A stretch of DNA of 64,000 nucleotides from Trichoplax sp. H2 (taxonomy: Eukaryota; Placozoa; Uniplacotomia; Trichoplacea): assembly GCA_003344405.1 (NCBI GenBank), contig NOWV01000218.1, positions 1-64,000 on the forward strand, written 5' to 3'. Below are positions 48,373 to 62,000 of the stretch, piece after piece. Below the pieces are notes generated by a model, which was given only the letters and a program-made list of their open reading frames with translations, was not told where the DNA came from and searched no databases. A program made the position numbers and the translations under genes. Positions within the stretch are counted from its first letter, which is position 1. Each line of letters opens with the position of its first letter.

Positions 48373-50024
48373 ATGGAAGTCGAGTTGCGATCAAATGAGC
48401 ATTAGTCACTGCTATAGTAACTGCAGGGAGGCAAGTGTCAAGGCTGTTGTATCAACTGGTCAAACATGCCTGCCCTGTCGATATAACATCGCAAACATGA
48501 CTGCTGCTAATAGCGTACCCACTCAATCATCGCTAACGGCAACTACTTTTCAATCATTTTATAGCAGAAATGAATGAACTAGACGATAGAGTAATTGCTA
48601 GGCAACGCAGCTAGACAAGATCGATCTAGGCTACTCATTACTGTAGAGGAATGGACTTTTAGACTCGATGCAATGCAATTTCTATCTTGTTGAGCTTGAG
48701 AAACGATTGCATTCAAGAGAAATTGGACTGTATAAGGGATAGAAAAGCCATCAGTCGTGGCCAGTGATGCTCAGTCATGCACTAATCTATTGCATACTCT
48801 TACCACGCGCCATCTTCATTCTAAAATTTTATTTGCCTTTCATCATGATCGCTTAATTATTGACTTGATAGAAGAATGCCAATCGTCGACTATCCTTGCA
48901 GCCAAAAGGAAAGTTTTACAACGGTTAATAATAGTTTTGGCCAGGAAATTGCCATTCAATCCATTCAACATGCACCTGAACACCTGCAATATAAAATCAT
49001 CCATCATCCAAGAATGACTTTTATGTCTGCTTTAACGTATTGCTTGATAGGCTTGGTGTTGTTATGGTTATGCTGGAGCGTAAGTGTCTTCATCTAAATA
49101 GACGTGATATACACGTATGGGTATACAGTATAGCTATCCATGAAATCGGAGACAATCCTATTTGAAAGTATAGACTAGTTCAAAGGCAATTGCATGCTAC
49201 CCAATGACATGCACTACCAGACTTTTCTCTTCTCTGTCATGACGACCACAGTATGATAATAGTTTAGCCTGCAGCAAAAGGATACCTTACCTATAAACTT
49301 ACCTCCAACAACTGATGTCCATCAGAGTTCATACTCGTATATCCTTGGTAAAAATGATATTCATGCCTACTGTACTAGTCTACATCGATAGTGTACTACT
49401 TCAAGGCAAGAATACTGTCCAAATAGAGTTAGTCATGGAGCGTTGTCGACAACTTGTAGTCCTTGCTCTCCTCTTCGATACAACTACAATGACGACTAGT
49501 TACTCTATTCTAGTTGATAGAGGATAAGGATACCGTACCTAAAATGTTCGCTTCTATCACTGAAATCGTTTATAATAGTGCATTCATGCTACTATATCAG
49601 CCTACATCCACGATGCATTACCTCCAAATAAACATACTAATATATTAAGTCATGGAACTTACTTTATACTTACTTTATACCTACCGTATACGCAACTGCG
49701 GTTTCTCGATAAACACCAACGAAGATATTATAATCATGAGTTATGATACAATTTTACTAAGAGCAGTGATTACTATGTAGTAGTCCCTGCTAATAGTCCC
49801 TGCCATGTCATTACTTACTATTAAGAACAAGTTTAATATTTCTACACCATTATACGGCAGATCTGTTACCAATTTTGTACATGCATATTATAGTATACTT
49901 GTCTATGCCAGCATCTACTGTTATACTTTTGTCCTAATAACCATAATCTAAGCCAAAAAATTATAAATAGTGATACTTATAGTACCAGTCATATAATTCA
50001 CAACACTTTTTTTAAACTTATTAG
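48373..50024. other. Region upstream of PIGH
   Basis: The first PIGH exon must lie somewhere here if the gene is complete, but I could not identify it. Several short plus-strand ORFs (48757, 48876, 49315) have no family resemblance. No RNA gene or array was seen after 48372. Confidence 0.4.
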
Positions 50025-51478
50025 AAATGCCAAGGATCTCTACTTTACAATCTGGCTTCTATCATTTTGTGCTTACTATTAAGCATCCTTTATTTCGGCC
50101 AAGTCCATGAAGGTAAGCGAGTAAGCATACTGTCCTGCTATACTTTGATATCATGCTGCAAATTAGCTAGAGAATAGCAGAGTGAAATGTTGATCGATTT
50201 ATAGCAATATTATCAATCTAGAGTATGCAATTACATGTGTAATACTGTACTACTGGAAATTTTAGCAATCTAGGCTGTACATTCATGGTTCAATCAGCTC
50301 TCTTTATAACCTCTTCTTATAGAATACTTTACTTAAAGATATCAAAATGCCTAACTGAGATAAAGCTTGTCCTATGTAAAATTTAGTTGTAAATTACGTG
50401 AATAAACTCTTTATACTGAATTAGGAGGTACTATAAGATTGTTAAGTATCTGCTAACTTTGGCTTGTAAGAGAACCGTAAATCGAATCAATTATATTATA
50501 CTCCTATGTGTTGTAACGATACAAGTACTTGCGTGTATAGAGATTGAATAATAATACTCTACTGCTCCAATTACCCTACATACTATGTAAAGTTGAAGTT
50601 TATTAATATTTTAGACAAATAAAAAGTGCAACTATACTACCAATGCAAGAATTATGTTGTAGAAAGGCATTGTTGATCCTCTCCACAATTATAATCTGTT
50701 ACTACAGTAGTATTAAAAAGGCTTTTTTCACTTTCTATCAAGAATCTATTATGGTCATTAAAGATCTTGGTCTGCAAGTAGGAGTTACGTACAAAAGTGG
50801 CTATAGGAATGTTCGTTTTATTGCTATAGATAATATTGAAACTATTGCCATCAATGAAGCTATAACCATGGTAAGTATTAACTTGTCAGGATGCAAGAAA
50901 TAGTAATAAGTATTTTTGAAAAATTTAGTACCTCAGGGCTCACGATATTGGTAGCTAACTACTGTATCTAGCAATATTGAAGATTTTATTACCGCATTTA
51001 AAATACTACTTTAACATAAAGGTCTATAAATACTATGATTAAAATGTCTACTTATTGTACATACGGGTATAGTGTCTATAAGGCTTCCTTTTAATCATTT
51101 CTATTACAAATTTCTTGATCTATAGCACATGGTTATCTTTTATCTATCGGTCTTAATGAAGAATGAACAGCTCATACCATTATTTACGGTAGTTACTCTG
51201 TCTTTTTTGTTTTTAGTTTCAGATGCTGTAATTTATAAAATTTGGATATTTGTACAAGTATTTTCTTATATAGATTTCCTATATCGATAATAATATCTCA
51301 CTACCAATAAATGAACATACAACATCGAACTAATGAATGTTTTATTCACGGATGAAATATTGCTTTTTTATAGAGTACCTATCCCAGGTTAAGAGAATTA
51401 ACGATAATGTATCATAAAATGAATAATGTATTATTTCCTGCAAAACAGCCGACATTGAAAGTTAACACAAGTAGTTAA
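50025..51478 (+). CDS. PIGH: GPI-GlcNAc transferase subunit H (PIG-H), 5' exon missing
   Basis: Subunit of the ER-membrane complex that transfers GlcNAc to phosphatidylinositol, the first step of GPI-anchor synthesis. Exons: 50025-50112, 50650-50870, 51126-51188, 51374-51478; phases agree. The first two encode the two membrane segments (NLASIILCLLLSILYFG; ALLILSTIIICYY). Exon 2 continues with the conserved QESIMVIKDLGLQV and ETIAINEAITM, exon 3 with HMVIFYLSVLMKNE and LIPLF, and exon 4 with YPRLRELTIMYHKM, matching the human order through the C-terminus. The stop is TAA at 51476-51478. The N-terminal exon is not found; exon 50025-50112 is placed by phase and hydrophobicity, not by sequence identity. 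Convergent with CCDC97. Confidence 0.87.
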
Positions 51479-52464
51479 TTTAGACATCGGTAGGTTGTCT
51501 TCCATCTTATTTTTAATAAGCACGATATGTACGTATTAGCAATCGGAAAGTAGCGTTGTTTATGCTTGTATTTTATACTCGATTGGAAATAGGTTTAAGA
51601 AATTATCGCTAGACTTGACCGAAAATTATTTCAATTACAATGGCTAACCGACACTATGAGCTTGAGATTTGTCACTTAATAATGACTTCAATTGGGCAAT
51701 TGCAAAATTTGATCTTTCTTACTACTATTAAGTATTAGAGAATTTTTTAGCTAGTAGATAGAGGTTTGTACTTTTTTTATCATATGATGATTCATTTAAT
51801 TAAATCTATAAGATACAATGAAATTTTTGAACGGCGGTATTATAAAATAATCCGATTTATCGTAACTTTTTTAAAGTTTATTTTTATGTCTTTAGCCATC
51901 TAGAATATAATTATACAGTGGAATTAAACCAATATTTGTTATGTGTGTATATATCGATGCACATACGATCTTATACAATTTTCGACAAAATAATAAAATT
52001 TTATATATATACAAGCACAAGTCCTTCATTAATTAGATATTCATTGTCGCTGGAGAAGTATATATCAATAGCATCAACGGAGTTTAGAAATATAGTTTAG
52101 AGAAAAATTTACTCTTATCCAAGATCAATTATAGAATAAATGAACAAGAAAAGGAACTTCAAAAACTATCCTAACCCTTCACAATACGAAATCATACAGC
52201 GATTTTTACAATCGTATATTGATCCGTTAAAATCCATACACCATTTTATCCAAGTCTAGTGCAAAACTGCAAGCATTACTGTGCATAATTTATAGTACAC
52301 TAGAAGTATTATCATAACTAATAAATTAGCCTTTCTTTGATGCTGCAGGCAATAGAGACGTATGCATGATATTTCAATTTTTTTACAACGACTGCAGCAG
52401 TTTATGAACATAAAATTGTCTAACAATATTTATAGCGGTATACATGATAGATTAATGAAATAAG
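51479..52464. other. 3' spacer between convergent PIGH and CCDC97
   Basis: AT-rich, no coding sequence supported on either strand. Confidence 0.55.
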
Positions 52465-53827
52465 CTAATTAGTATCAGTTACAAATCGTTCATCGTCATA
52501 GTCAATAACATTATCATCATTTTCATTTTGATAATCACTACAAGTTTCAGAATCTTCACCATCAAAGTAACGATCTTCTTCATCTTGAGTTCTTACTTTT
52601 AAAGAATCGTATTCAACATCATAATCAATTTTGCCATAATCAAATTCGGTATCTTCTCCATTTAGAAAGCGAGTTTTCATAATATTTACAAATTCTTGAC
52701 GAGATCTTGTTTTCTCTTCATCGCTAATAACCTTGGTTTGCTCATTCTTATCTAGAATAATAAAATTGTTATTTGATAGATAAAGAATTAGAGGTATGTC
52801 TCATTTTCCAAATGCTATGACAACTTCTTTAACAACACTTCATCCCTACAGTATGATTCTAGGTTCAAAGATATCTACAATAAAGCAGTTTACAGTCTTA
52901 GGGTGGCGATTCTATAAGTGACTATTGCTTTTATGCTACTGTAGTAATTGCTTGTTTGACTAATCAAGTCTCCTGTGTTGGACTCCATTAACGATTGCAC
53001 TGTCGTTTCATAGACACATAAATACATGTATGCAATGGGTTATCATGACTCATTCAACAAGTCCAAGCTACAATCTTAATAAACTGTATTTCGTATAAGC
53101 CTTCTCGCTATCCTACAAGAGATGGCAGTATTACCAGGATCGTTATCATCCTCATCATCATCGTCTTCTTCCTCTTCTGTGATTTCTTCTTCACGTTTTC
53201 GACGATGTTCCAGTAATGCCTTGGTTTCCGATTCATCTAATAGATAGTGCAAATATCCCGATAAAGACACTGCTGAATGGCGCAGAGCAATTTCATTCTT
53301 TTCATCGGCTGACAAATATTGACCGATATATTGCTCATATAAATATGGGCATCGTTTTCTCATTTCTTCATCATCAAAATAATTACCATCCTCGATTAGT
53401 CGTTGCAAACATTCGTAACGTCTATTGCGTACCCTTACTTTCATTTTAGAATCGTCCAATCCTTCCTTAATTTGGCGTAGATAATGACTGATAGTAAAGT
53501 TATCGTGGAATTGTTCGAAATACTTGAGATGACTTGGATTTAAATATTGGCCAAATCGGAATAGAAATGTTGCAGGTTGATGATGGAGTATTTGCATTAA
53601 CCGATTCATTTTATCATCATTCGATAGCTCTTCATCGCCTCTCTGTTGACTTACAATGCTGCAGTTGCTGGCAGTAACATGTTTTAACATGGCATTGACT
53701 GCCTGGTTATTCTCTAACTTGCTAACTTGGCTGTTTTCTTCAGTCATTTTGTTCCATTCGTAAAATGAATCAAGAACATCAAGGCTAAAGGGAGCAGATC
53801 CAGCTTCGATTTGCTTATTAGGGGAGA
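52465..53827 (-). CDS. CCDC97: CCDC97-family coiled-coil protein
   Basis: Orthologue of human CCDC97, a splicing-associated protein linked to the SF3B complex. Two exons are visible: 53827-53135 and 52751-52465, joined in phase 1. Landmarks: NAMLKHV, SQQRGDEELS, FLFRFGQYL, VRVRNRRYECLQRLIEDGNY, RCPYLYEQYIGQYLS, an acidic run (EEEEDDDDEDDND), then FLNGEDTEFDYGKIDYD and DEEDRYFDGED at the C-terminus. The 5' end is uncertain. The frame is open to a likely acceptor (TTGGCAG) at 53828, which would need an upstream exon with the ATG; otherwise translation starts at the internal ATG at 53747 (MTEENSQ). Length from that Met is about 300 aa against 343 in human. Confidence 0.92.
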
Positions 53828-54109
53828 CTGCCAACAGGAAGCAGATTCAGAGTCGATTCGTACCCTGTCTAATCGTGTATATAGACAGTATGGGTGATTC
53901 GGTACTGTATGGAACTTCACACAGTGTACACTATCAACTGAATACATGAAATATTCCATGCTTGGCCAGCATACCACTTCAATCTGCTTTACGGTCCAGC
54001 ATTTCTATAGCATTTATTCACTAGTTTGGGATAGTCTACTGCATACAATATAGAAGTTACCAGCTCATCCATTTTTCCTTCAATTCAAGAATACTACTAT
54101 CGATGGAGG
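53828..54109. other. 5' flank of CCDC97
   Basis: Presumably holds the first CCDC97 exon or its promoter; neither could be placed. It contains short TACTGTA words. Confidence 0.4.
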
Positions 54110-54625
54110 AACTTTAGCTTTTATAATCAATCAAATATAAAATGCAATATAGTATATCTATCTCTAGTTATAATTTCTGTTCTTGTTAAGGATACTAGAT
54201 AGAGGAACTTTAGCTTTTATAATCGATCAAATATAAAATATAATACATTATATCGATCACTAGTTCTAATTTCCGTTCTTATTCAAGGCTACTATCGATG
54301 GAGGAACTTTAGCTTTTATAATCAATCAAATACAAAATGCAACACTACTGTAGTATATCGATCAGTAGTACAAATTTCTGTTCTTATCAAGGCTACTATC
54401 GATGGAGGAAATTTAGCTTTTATAATCAATCAAATACAAAATGCAACACTACTGTAGTATATCGATCATTAGTTCTAATTTCCGTTCTTATTCAAGGCTA
54501 CTATCGATGGAGGAACTTTAGCTTTTATAATTAATCAAATATAAAATGCAATACAGTATATCTATCACTACTGTAGTCAAAATTTCCGCTCATATCAAAG
54601 ATATTCGATAGAGGAATTTTGACTA
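54110..54625. repeat. About 100-bp tandem array, six copies
   Basis: GAGGAACTTTAGCTTTTATA (or close variants) recurs at 54116, 54202, 54301, 54415, 54510 and 54611; spacings are 86, 99, 114, 95 and 101. Units share CTACTATCGATG, TCAATCAAATA and TTCTGTTCTTAT stretches. Copies have diverged in length and sequence, with small internal indels, so this array is older than the 114-bp one. Confidence 0.93.
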
Positions 54626-56075
54626 TTATAATAATTAGAATTTAGGAAATATGCGTATACGATAATACGAGTTTAATACGATATAAGCGTATCTACCACT
54701 AACTAATTACTTAAATAACTCCATCTTTTATATTGAATGAGACTTTAAGTTTTTATCATTAGCTTATCTCGATTTTTTATGGAAAGCTATCATCTCTGAT
54801 GTATAACAAGGATAAAAAAGTTCCATCAAAAAAGACAATTAGTAATATACTTGTACGTACTAATTTCATGACTTACAGTATATCTCACATTCATAAAGTG
54901 AAAAACATGTAGATGATTGCTGCTAGTTTCAATATTGTAGTGGATGCGTGACATAACATTTAGAGTTTTAATCGACACAATCAGTCATGGGTACTCTAGT
55001 TTCATCAAAAAAGACAGTCAATACTTTATTGATAGTGTACGAGAGTAGAATAATACCAATCATTTTATAAAGTAAAATAGATTAAAATTAAATTGAATAG
55101 GCAAATACAGCAATACATAGAATGAAGCGAGGTGGAAAAAAGTACTTTAATTAGTTTCTTGGCTCGGATTGATGTCAATTTCATAACAAAAATGATTTAT
55201 AGTTAAGAAAGCAGCTGTAAGATTGTTCAATGACTACATGGCGAAAAATAAAGAATTAGGCTAACATAAAATTTGCTACACAAATACTGGTTCTGGTCAT
55301 ACTATATCATAGCCTTACCCATCATTTAGTGTCACAATATTCTTTAACGATATTGAGACAACTGATAAACAATTATATTATCAGATTTACCCTAGTATGT
55401 AATATATCATAGGGAGAACATAAAAGTGATACAGTACACTGTATCGCAACTGCATGAAATCAATTTTGTATGGCATTTTTAATAAATACAGTTTAAATTC
55501 ACAAAAATTTTTGATAGATATTTGATTATTAAGCAAGTCAGTATTAAAGATGGATGATGGTTGTACAACAGGTTAATAGATGTTATAATTCAATAAATAA
55601 CACATTTATCAATTTGACCATCCGGAAGAATTGTAACGACATTGATTTGTATTACTGTTATGATTATCAGCGGGCGCTATTTGTATCTAGTTACTCAAAT
55701 GAATATAAGCTATTCATACGAAGGTATATATCAGATCCAACAAATATTAATATTCTAATAGTAGTTTTATGCTGTAAATACTGTAGGTATTTATGTAAAA
55801 TATGCCTCATAGCCAAGACAAATCATAAAAAGCAATTGCGGTATAAAGATTAAAGAAAGGACCGAACCTATTAGTTTGATATCGGAGTAGTTTTTACAAA
55901 TGATGTTTTTTAGAGTAGTAGTAGTGCAATCTCATATACTGGAACTAAAAATAACAACTAGGTGATTTCATTCTTACTGTAGTCCGGTAGTTCTGCTAAA
56001 TTCAATTTGATATAAAATTACCTGATAGCTGTAGTATGGATTAGTTATGCTTATATTCTAATTAGCTATTAGTAT
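54626..56075. other. Gene-poor spacer before kindlin 3' end
   Basis: Contains a dispersed similarity, CATCAAAAAAGACA at about 54827 and 55006. No gene supported; the 99-codon ORF at 55554 is not convincing. Confidence 0.5.
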
Positions 56076-59000
56076 CTATCCAGAGAAATGATATTGCAGG
56101 GCATTATCCCAGCCTCCAGTCAATTTATGGAACATTTCTTCATCAGCAGCTTGATGGCCCTCTTTTCGCATTGATAAATAAATGTATCCGCCAATAAATT
56201 CATGAATAACTTTGCAATCATTAATAGAGCAAGCGAATGATAGTGTACTCTCATCAAATTCAATTTGTAATTCTCTTATTTCCCAATTTACGTTCCAGGA
56301 TTTCATTGTACTGAAACGCCATGTACTCAATATACTGTGACTATGTGGATCCATTCTAACTATTGAATTGTATGTGACTCCTAGTAGTTCCTGTTAAGAG
56401 GAACATTTAATCTCGCTTAGTACACTTTTATTGAAATCGTATAACAAGGAAATATATACAAAGTGTAGTGCAAGGAACACTATTGCTTTTTTTTTTATTG
56501 ATAACATACCGTAGCTTCTTTTCGTTGATTTCTAAATTTAACGTAAAAGCACGTTGTTGTGCATCCTGGCAAAGCTTCCCAGATTCTGATAAATTTTAAT
56601 TTTGCATCCACGGTAGATAATTCAGCAAATGACGATCTCTGTTCAAGAATCATATGTGCAATCTGCAAGATAATAATTTTATGATGTAAGTAAATTTGGG
56701 GAACATTTCAACATGCGTATAATTTGTTATAATAATGCATCATTTTTATCCATTACTGTTTCATAGCTATAACGAATATCCACATTCTACATACTTGTTT
56801 GGTCTTATATTTTTTTAAGAATGTACCATTTACAAAGTCCTGCGGTTGAACATCTGTCTGCTGCAATGAAAAAGTTTAGTAAAATTAAAGTGTGGAACAG
56901 TAGTATTACTCGACAAATAAACTACGGACAAATAAATACAAATTATTAGTAAAACTACATCACATATGGGTAGATACCTCAATAACATGTCTGTGACTGT
57001 AACAATTTATGCCAACAAATATAATATCGATATAAAATCTGCGATCTCAATTGCTAATACAGTTTATTTCTCTTACCAGTCCTATGTCAATGGGAGTTTG
57101 CTTTCTTCGCTGCATACTTAAAAATGCTAAAATGCTAGAGATTTCTGGATCATAACTACTGTCTGCCATGGTCTTATTTCTTGAAGCTAATCGGAATGCT
57201 GCCATCCATTGCGCATATTGTAATTCCTATCAATAAGTTTAAGTATTTTAGCGATATAAAGCATCATTTAAATTATGTTCTATTTTCAAGGATATTACAG
57301 AGTCACAATGATAATAAAATATTAGGCTGACCATTATGTAGAAACTACTATTTTATACCATCTATATGTTACCGTTTCACATAATAAAAGGTGTCCAGAG
57401 TCATCATCCGATGGCAAGACTAATTTAATCATATATTTTCCCTTACTAACGTTGACATCTGGGGTAACTTGACAACCTGTAAAAGATGTAGGTTCTAGGT
57501 TAAATCATGTAGCTAATAGGCTATATGATGGGAATATAGAATGTTACCTTTTAAGCTAAATTTAGCGATAGCTTGACCGCCAGCAACGTCATCTTTATGC
57601 TTGTAAAAGGCTAAAATCATATCTGCGTAAAAATTTCAAAATAAACATGTAATGTAAACTGTTAAAGTAAATCGATATATAAATAGTATTATTAATAATT
57701 TACAAGCGTGTTGTCACTAACCTTTGACAACGCAATAACACTTTTTGAATGATTTTAGAGCAAATCTTTGCTTTCTGTTAAAATAGAGAAAAGGAGAAAT
57801 ATTTTAGCGATGACGTCTTTGATTAATGTCAAGAGGATTTACGGTACCAACTTGAAATATTTTAGATAGTCACACAGCTCCGGTATGGTACCGCTGTCCT
57901 ATAATATATTATTAGTAAGAAATGGCCTTTATTAGGCTTTCGTTGTATAGAACTTGTAAAGATGGGCGTACAAGTAAGTAACTAGTAAGAGATAGCTAAC
58001 CTGGTTAAGGCCCTTTCCTGCACCTTCCAAGGATACCTGTATCGATATTTTTCACGTATATCAATATCATGTAGATAAAACAAAGAGTAATAGCAAGCAA
58101 ATTTTGCGATGGTGATAGCTATATAAAAAAAAAAATCTACCTGTAAATCTGAAAGAGCTGCATCAATGTCATCATTGTCATTTGATCGATTTCCACTCTT
58201 CTTATCGCACTTTCCGATGAGGTAAATGTGAAACTGTAATATATTATAAAGTAATCGTTGTAGCTATATCAATAAGTAGATTATTGAAGAATACTGGTAT
58301 GCTACTTATGCAGGTCTAATAGAGGCGTTAATTACCTGTAAAGCGGCAAATTGTATCATTTCTTCATCAGTGCAATCAATATCTTCTGTTAAGGTAGACC
58401 ACCTAATTTGTTCATATAGTTGATTGATTCTAACTTCATCCAACTAATTTAAATTAAAAAAGACGACAATAAAACATGATGCCTTACAAGTAGAATAATA
58501 ATTGGAGTGAAGATAGGACTATACCTTGGTGTTTAATTGGAAAATGTTATGATATTTGAATCGTAATTGAACGGTATCCCCTTCCACTATATCTTGTTCC
58601 ATTAAAGACCGTGATGAATCCAACCAACTAAGGAAAAAAAAAACAATTTTAAGGTTATTCTATCACTACTAGCACTTATTATCGACAAGTACGACTTGGT
58701 TTATTTCAATTTATTCATCATAATTGAGCTTAATTTGATTCTAACTTACTTGGAATTTTTTTTAACTCGATCACTGAATGAACTATTCTTGAATAATGCA
58801 CGCAAGATCTCTTGTGAAGGTGTTAGTGGACTATTGGCTAGTGCTTCAGGCCTGACCACCGATACATTTAAGGTATCTAAGCGCGATGAAGTTAGAGCTT
58901 GGTTCTGTCCTATAGTGGTAAGATTGATTAAAATAGTAGGGAAAGGATAGCATTAGGAGACATTCAGTGGATGATACTGTAAGTCAGTTGATGTCCATCA

Positions 59001-62000
59001 TCAATATTAAGTTGATTTAACTTAACTTTTCATAGATCATAGTAGCTAATAGGTTGGTATTATAGAGTAGAATTAAAGTATAGTACTGCATCTTAACGCT
59101 CGAGTTATGCAAAAGAAAGAGCCTCATCTCTGATATCAAAGCGATATGTTACGGAATGATTGAATAGAATTGATCTATAGCATAGTATATTCACGTTTTA
59201 ATAGTTGAAAGAAGAGCCTCCTTTTTGATAGAATGGAGCACTCAAAGCTTAGTGCTCCATCTTAACGTTCAAGCAGAAGAAGAACCTCTTCTTTGTCATG
59301 GTGCGGCAGCATTAAAGTAGAGTATTGTATCTTAACGTTCTAGTGCTGGAAAAGAGGAGTCTTTTCTTTGATACGATGGAGCACATTCAAAGTATAATAT
59401 TGTATCTTAACGTCCTTGTCCTGAGAACGAAGAATGTCTTCTTCATCCAATCGATAGCTTACAAAATGATTGAACATAATCAACGTGAGTACCGTAATAA
59501 ACTGTATCACCACGTTTTAGCGCTTTACTAGCGATATAGAAGAATCGCTTTTCTGGCATTTAATGGATAGCTTACAACATCATGAAACACAATTAGTTTA
59601 TAGCACTGGAAAAGAAGAATCTCTTCTTTTATATGTAGTCGTTAACTTAAACTGTAATTTCTTACCCGTTGTACTGAGTGAATCGGACTCGTCGTGGACA
59701 CCGGATATTGATTTATTGGAATCATTGGATTTTAAACTGGTATTGATACTACTGTCTTTCTTGGTTACTGTAGCATTTTGCTTTTTACGTGCACTTGATT
59801 TAGTACTAGGTACTCGCATTAATGATAATTCTTCAGGATGTCGAATCCCTAAATCATTGCATAGATACATGACTGCATTGAAAACGGTCACCGAGAAATC
59901 GACTCTCATATCGTAATACTGTAAATCAGGTAATTGAATCTTCAGAACTTTATGAGTTGGTGTAAAATAAAGATTGGAATCCGCTTGAACACTACAAGCA
60001 TCGAGTGACATACGATGTTGTAATAGCCAACGTTTCTTGGATGGCCACCATAATGCGTGGTCGGACCAATCCATAGGAATACCTACAGGCAAAATACAAA
60101 CGAGAAATGGTTACTACAGTAATAAAGCCCTGAAGAAAATCTCTTCAACTTGTTATTATTTCCGATAATTTCATTCAAACTTCAAAGTAGTGTAAAAGTG
60201 CCAACAGGGCAATAAGTCTATCAAGTAATTAAACTATTTTATCTAATTGAAATCATTTTACTACTGAATGAACAATATCAATAATTTAAATTTATCTTGC
60301 AATCCTATGCAAGAATGTACGTCTATCATCATGACTATTTTCCGCTTTGGCTACGTTGATTCAATGGCCGCTAATGGTTGGACTACGGTATTAAAAATTG
60401 GATCGATTGGATCATTCATTCGTTCACGCGTCGATAGAAACCTTATGACTGAAATAAAGCGATCTTAGATAGAATAAATTGCCATCGACTCTTATTGATT
60501 TCCTTTTTAGCTACTCCGATTAAAATCATTCATAGTCCCACTACTGAAAGTTGGATACTATTAGTTGCTATCATTCATCCATAGATTAAAATATCATTGG
60601 TTGGCCTCTTTTGAAAATGGAATCGTTTACACTGTAGGCCAAAGTGTACGATTGCGATTGAACCATCAAGGTAAAAATCTGACCAAAGTAAGACTATCTT
60701 TACTGTATGATTAATTATGTATAATTATCGATCAATTTTTTCCTCTCTAGTTATACTGATTGAACGATCAAATCGTTGCAAACTGGATACTTTATATCCT
60801 TGATCAAATGTTAGTAAGTAGTATAGGAGTTAGTTTATATTTGTTTGCCCTCTCTACAATCACTCTTGGTTGTAATAGTGCATTATGAGACATTTTACAC
60901 CATGAATCAATCGGTATGTGGATGATGGCAATGTTTTCAATTCTTTGGCGATTCTATTACGCTATACTAAAGCAAGAATAAACCAGTTTCAAATCTAAAC
61001 AACTATAGTACTGTAAGTCGAATAGTGTTTCAATCAGACATGTTTATACACCATGGATCAATCAGTACGCCGATGATAAGCAAGTTTATTTAGGCAATAA
61101 TGATGGCGATGTTTCAAATTACATTATTTTGCCGATGCAATGGCACTGCAATATTGTAAAGCAAGGATAAAAGTAGTCCTTTAAACTAGATTGAAACAGC
61201 TCAAACTGTTCAAACTACAGCACTGAACTCGTAGAATAGTAAAATGAAACATTTTCTACATGATTGATCCATCGGTAGGCAAGTTTATTTATTGGAGTCA
61301 GGATGATTGAAAATATCATTTCGCCTACGCCAGCAATGACACTACAGCCTCTCCATGACGGAACAAGGGTAAAACAGTCTCCAATCTTAAAAACTACCGT
61401 ATCAAGTCCTTCAAGTTGATGGATCAATAAAAAAATAAGGAGTTAATTGTTATTCAAAGGACAGGCCTTGTATTGGTGTAAATGGATTTTTACAAAGCTT
61501 AGGAGGGGGTTGTAAAAGCACACGCGTGGATTATGCCGAGTTGGAGGATGGATGCACTTCTTGAATGTGCTAAATTCATTTTTTTCACTATTTTACTCTC
61601 TTCCTGTCAGCCATAGTAGGGGAAAGAATTGGTTGCAATTTATGCCTATTGCCTATGGCACAGGATAATGTGTGGGATATCCATTGAATGGGAATGAAAT
61701 TGGGACAATGAGCTCAAGTTCCAGTTGAAAAGGATAGAAAAATGTTATTCATGTATTTATCAACTTTAATAGTAGACTATCATGACGAGTGAAAAGATTT
61801 GTTTTACTATCAATATCAATAAAATAAAATAGAAAAAAATGGCAATAACTGTCTACGATGGAGCGAAAAATCCAAGTGTACGCGTACAATAACGTATCAT
61901 GATGCGTGGTATTTTAGACTACAGTACATATGGCTTCACCATTTTCTCTCCATTCTAGCGATTTTCTTTGATGGTTGATAGCATTAGGGATTGATTATGA

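Noticed and set aside
49816-49950. Hydrophobic plus-strand ORF considered as PIGH exon 1
   Set aside because: Phase could be made to fit, but the peptide has no resemblance to the PIG-H N-terminus.
53744-53977. 77-codon minus-strand ORF overlapping the 5' end of CCDC97
   Set aside because: It overlaps the real CCDC97 frame in another phase and has no supported start exon role.
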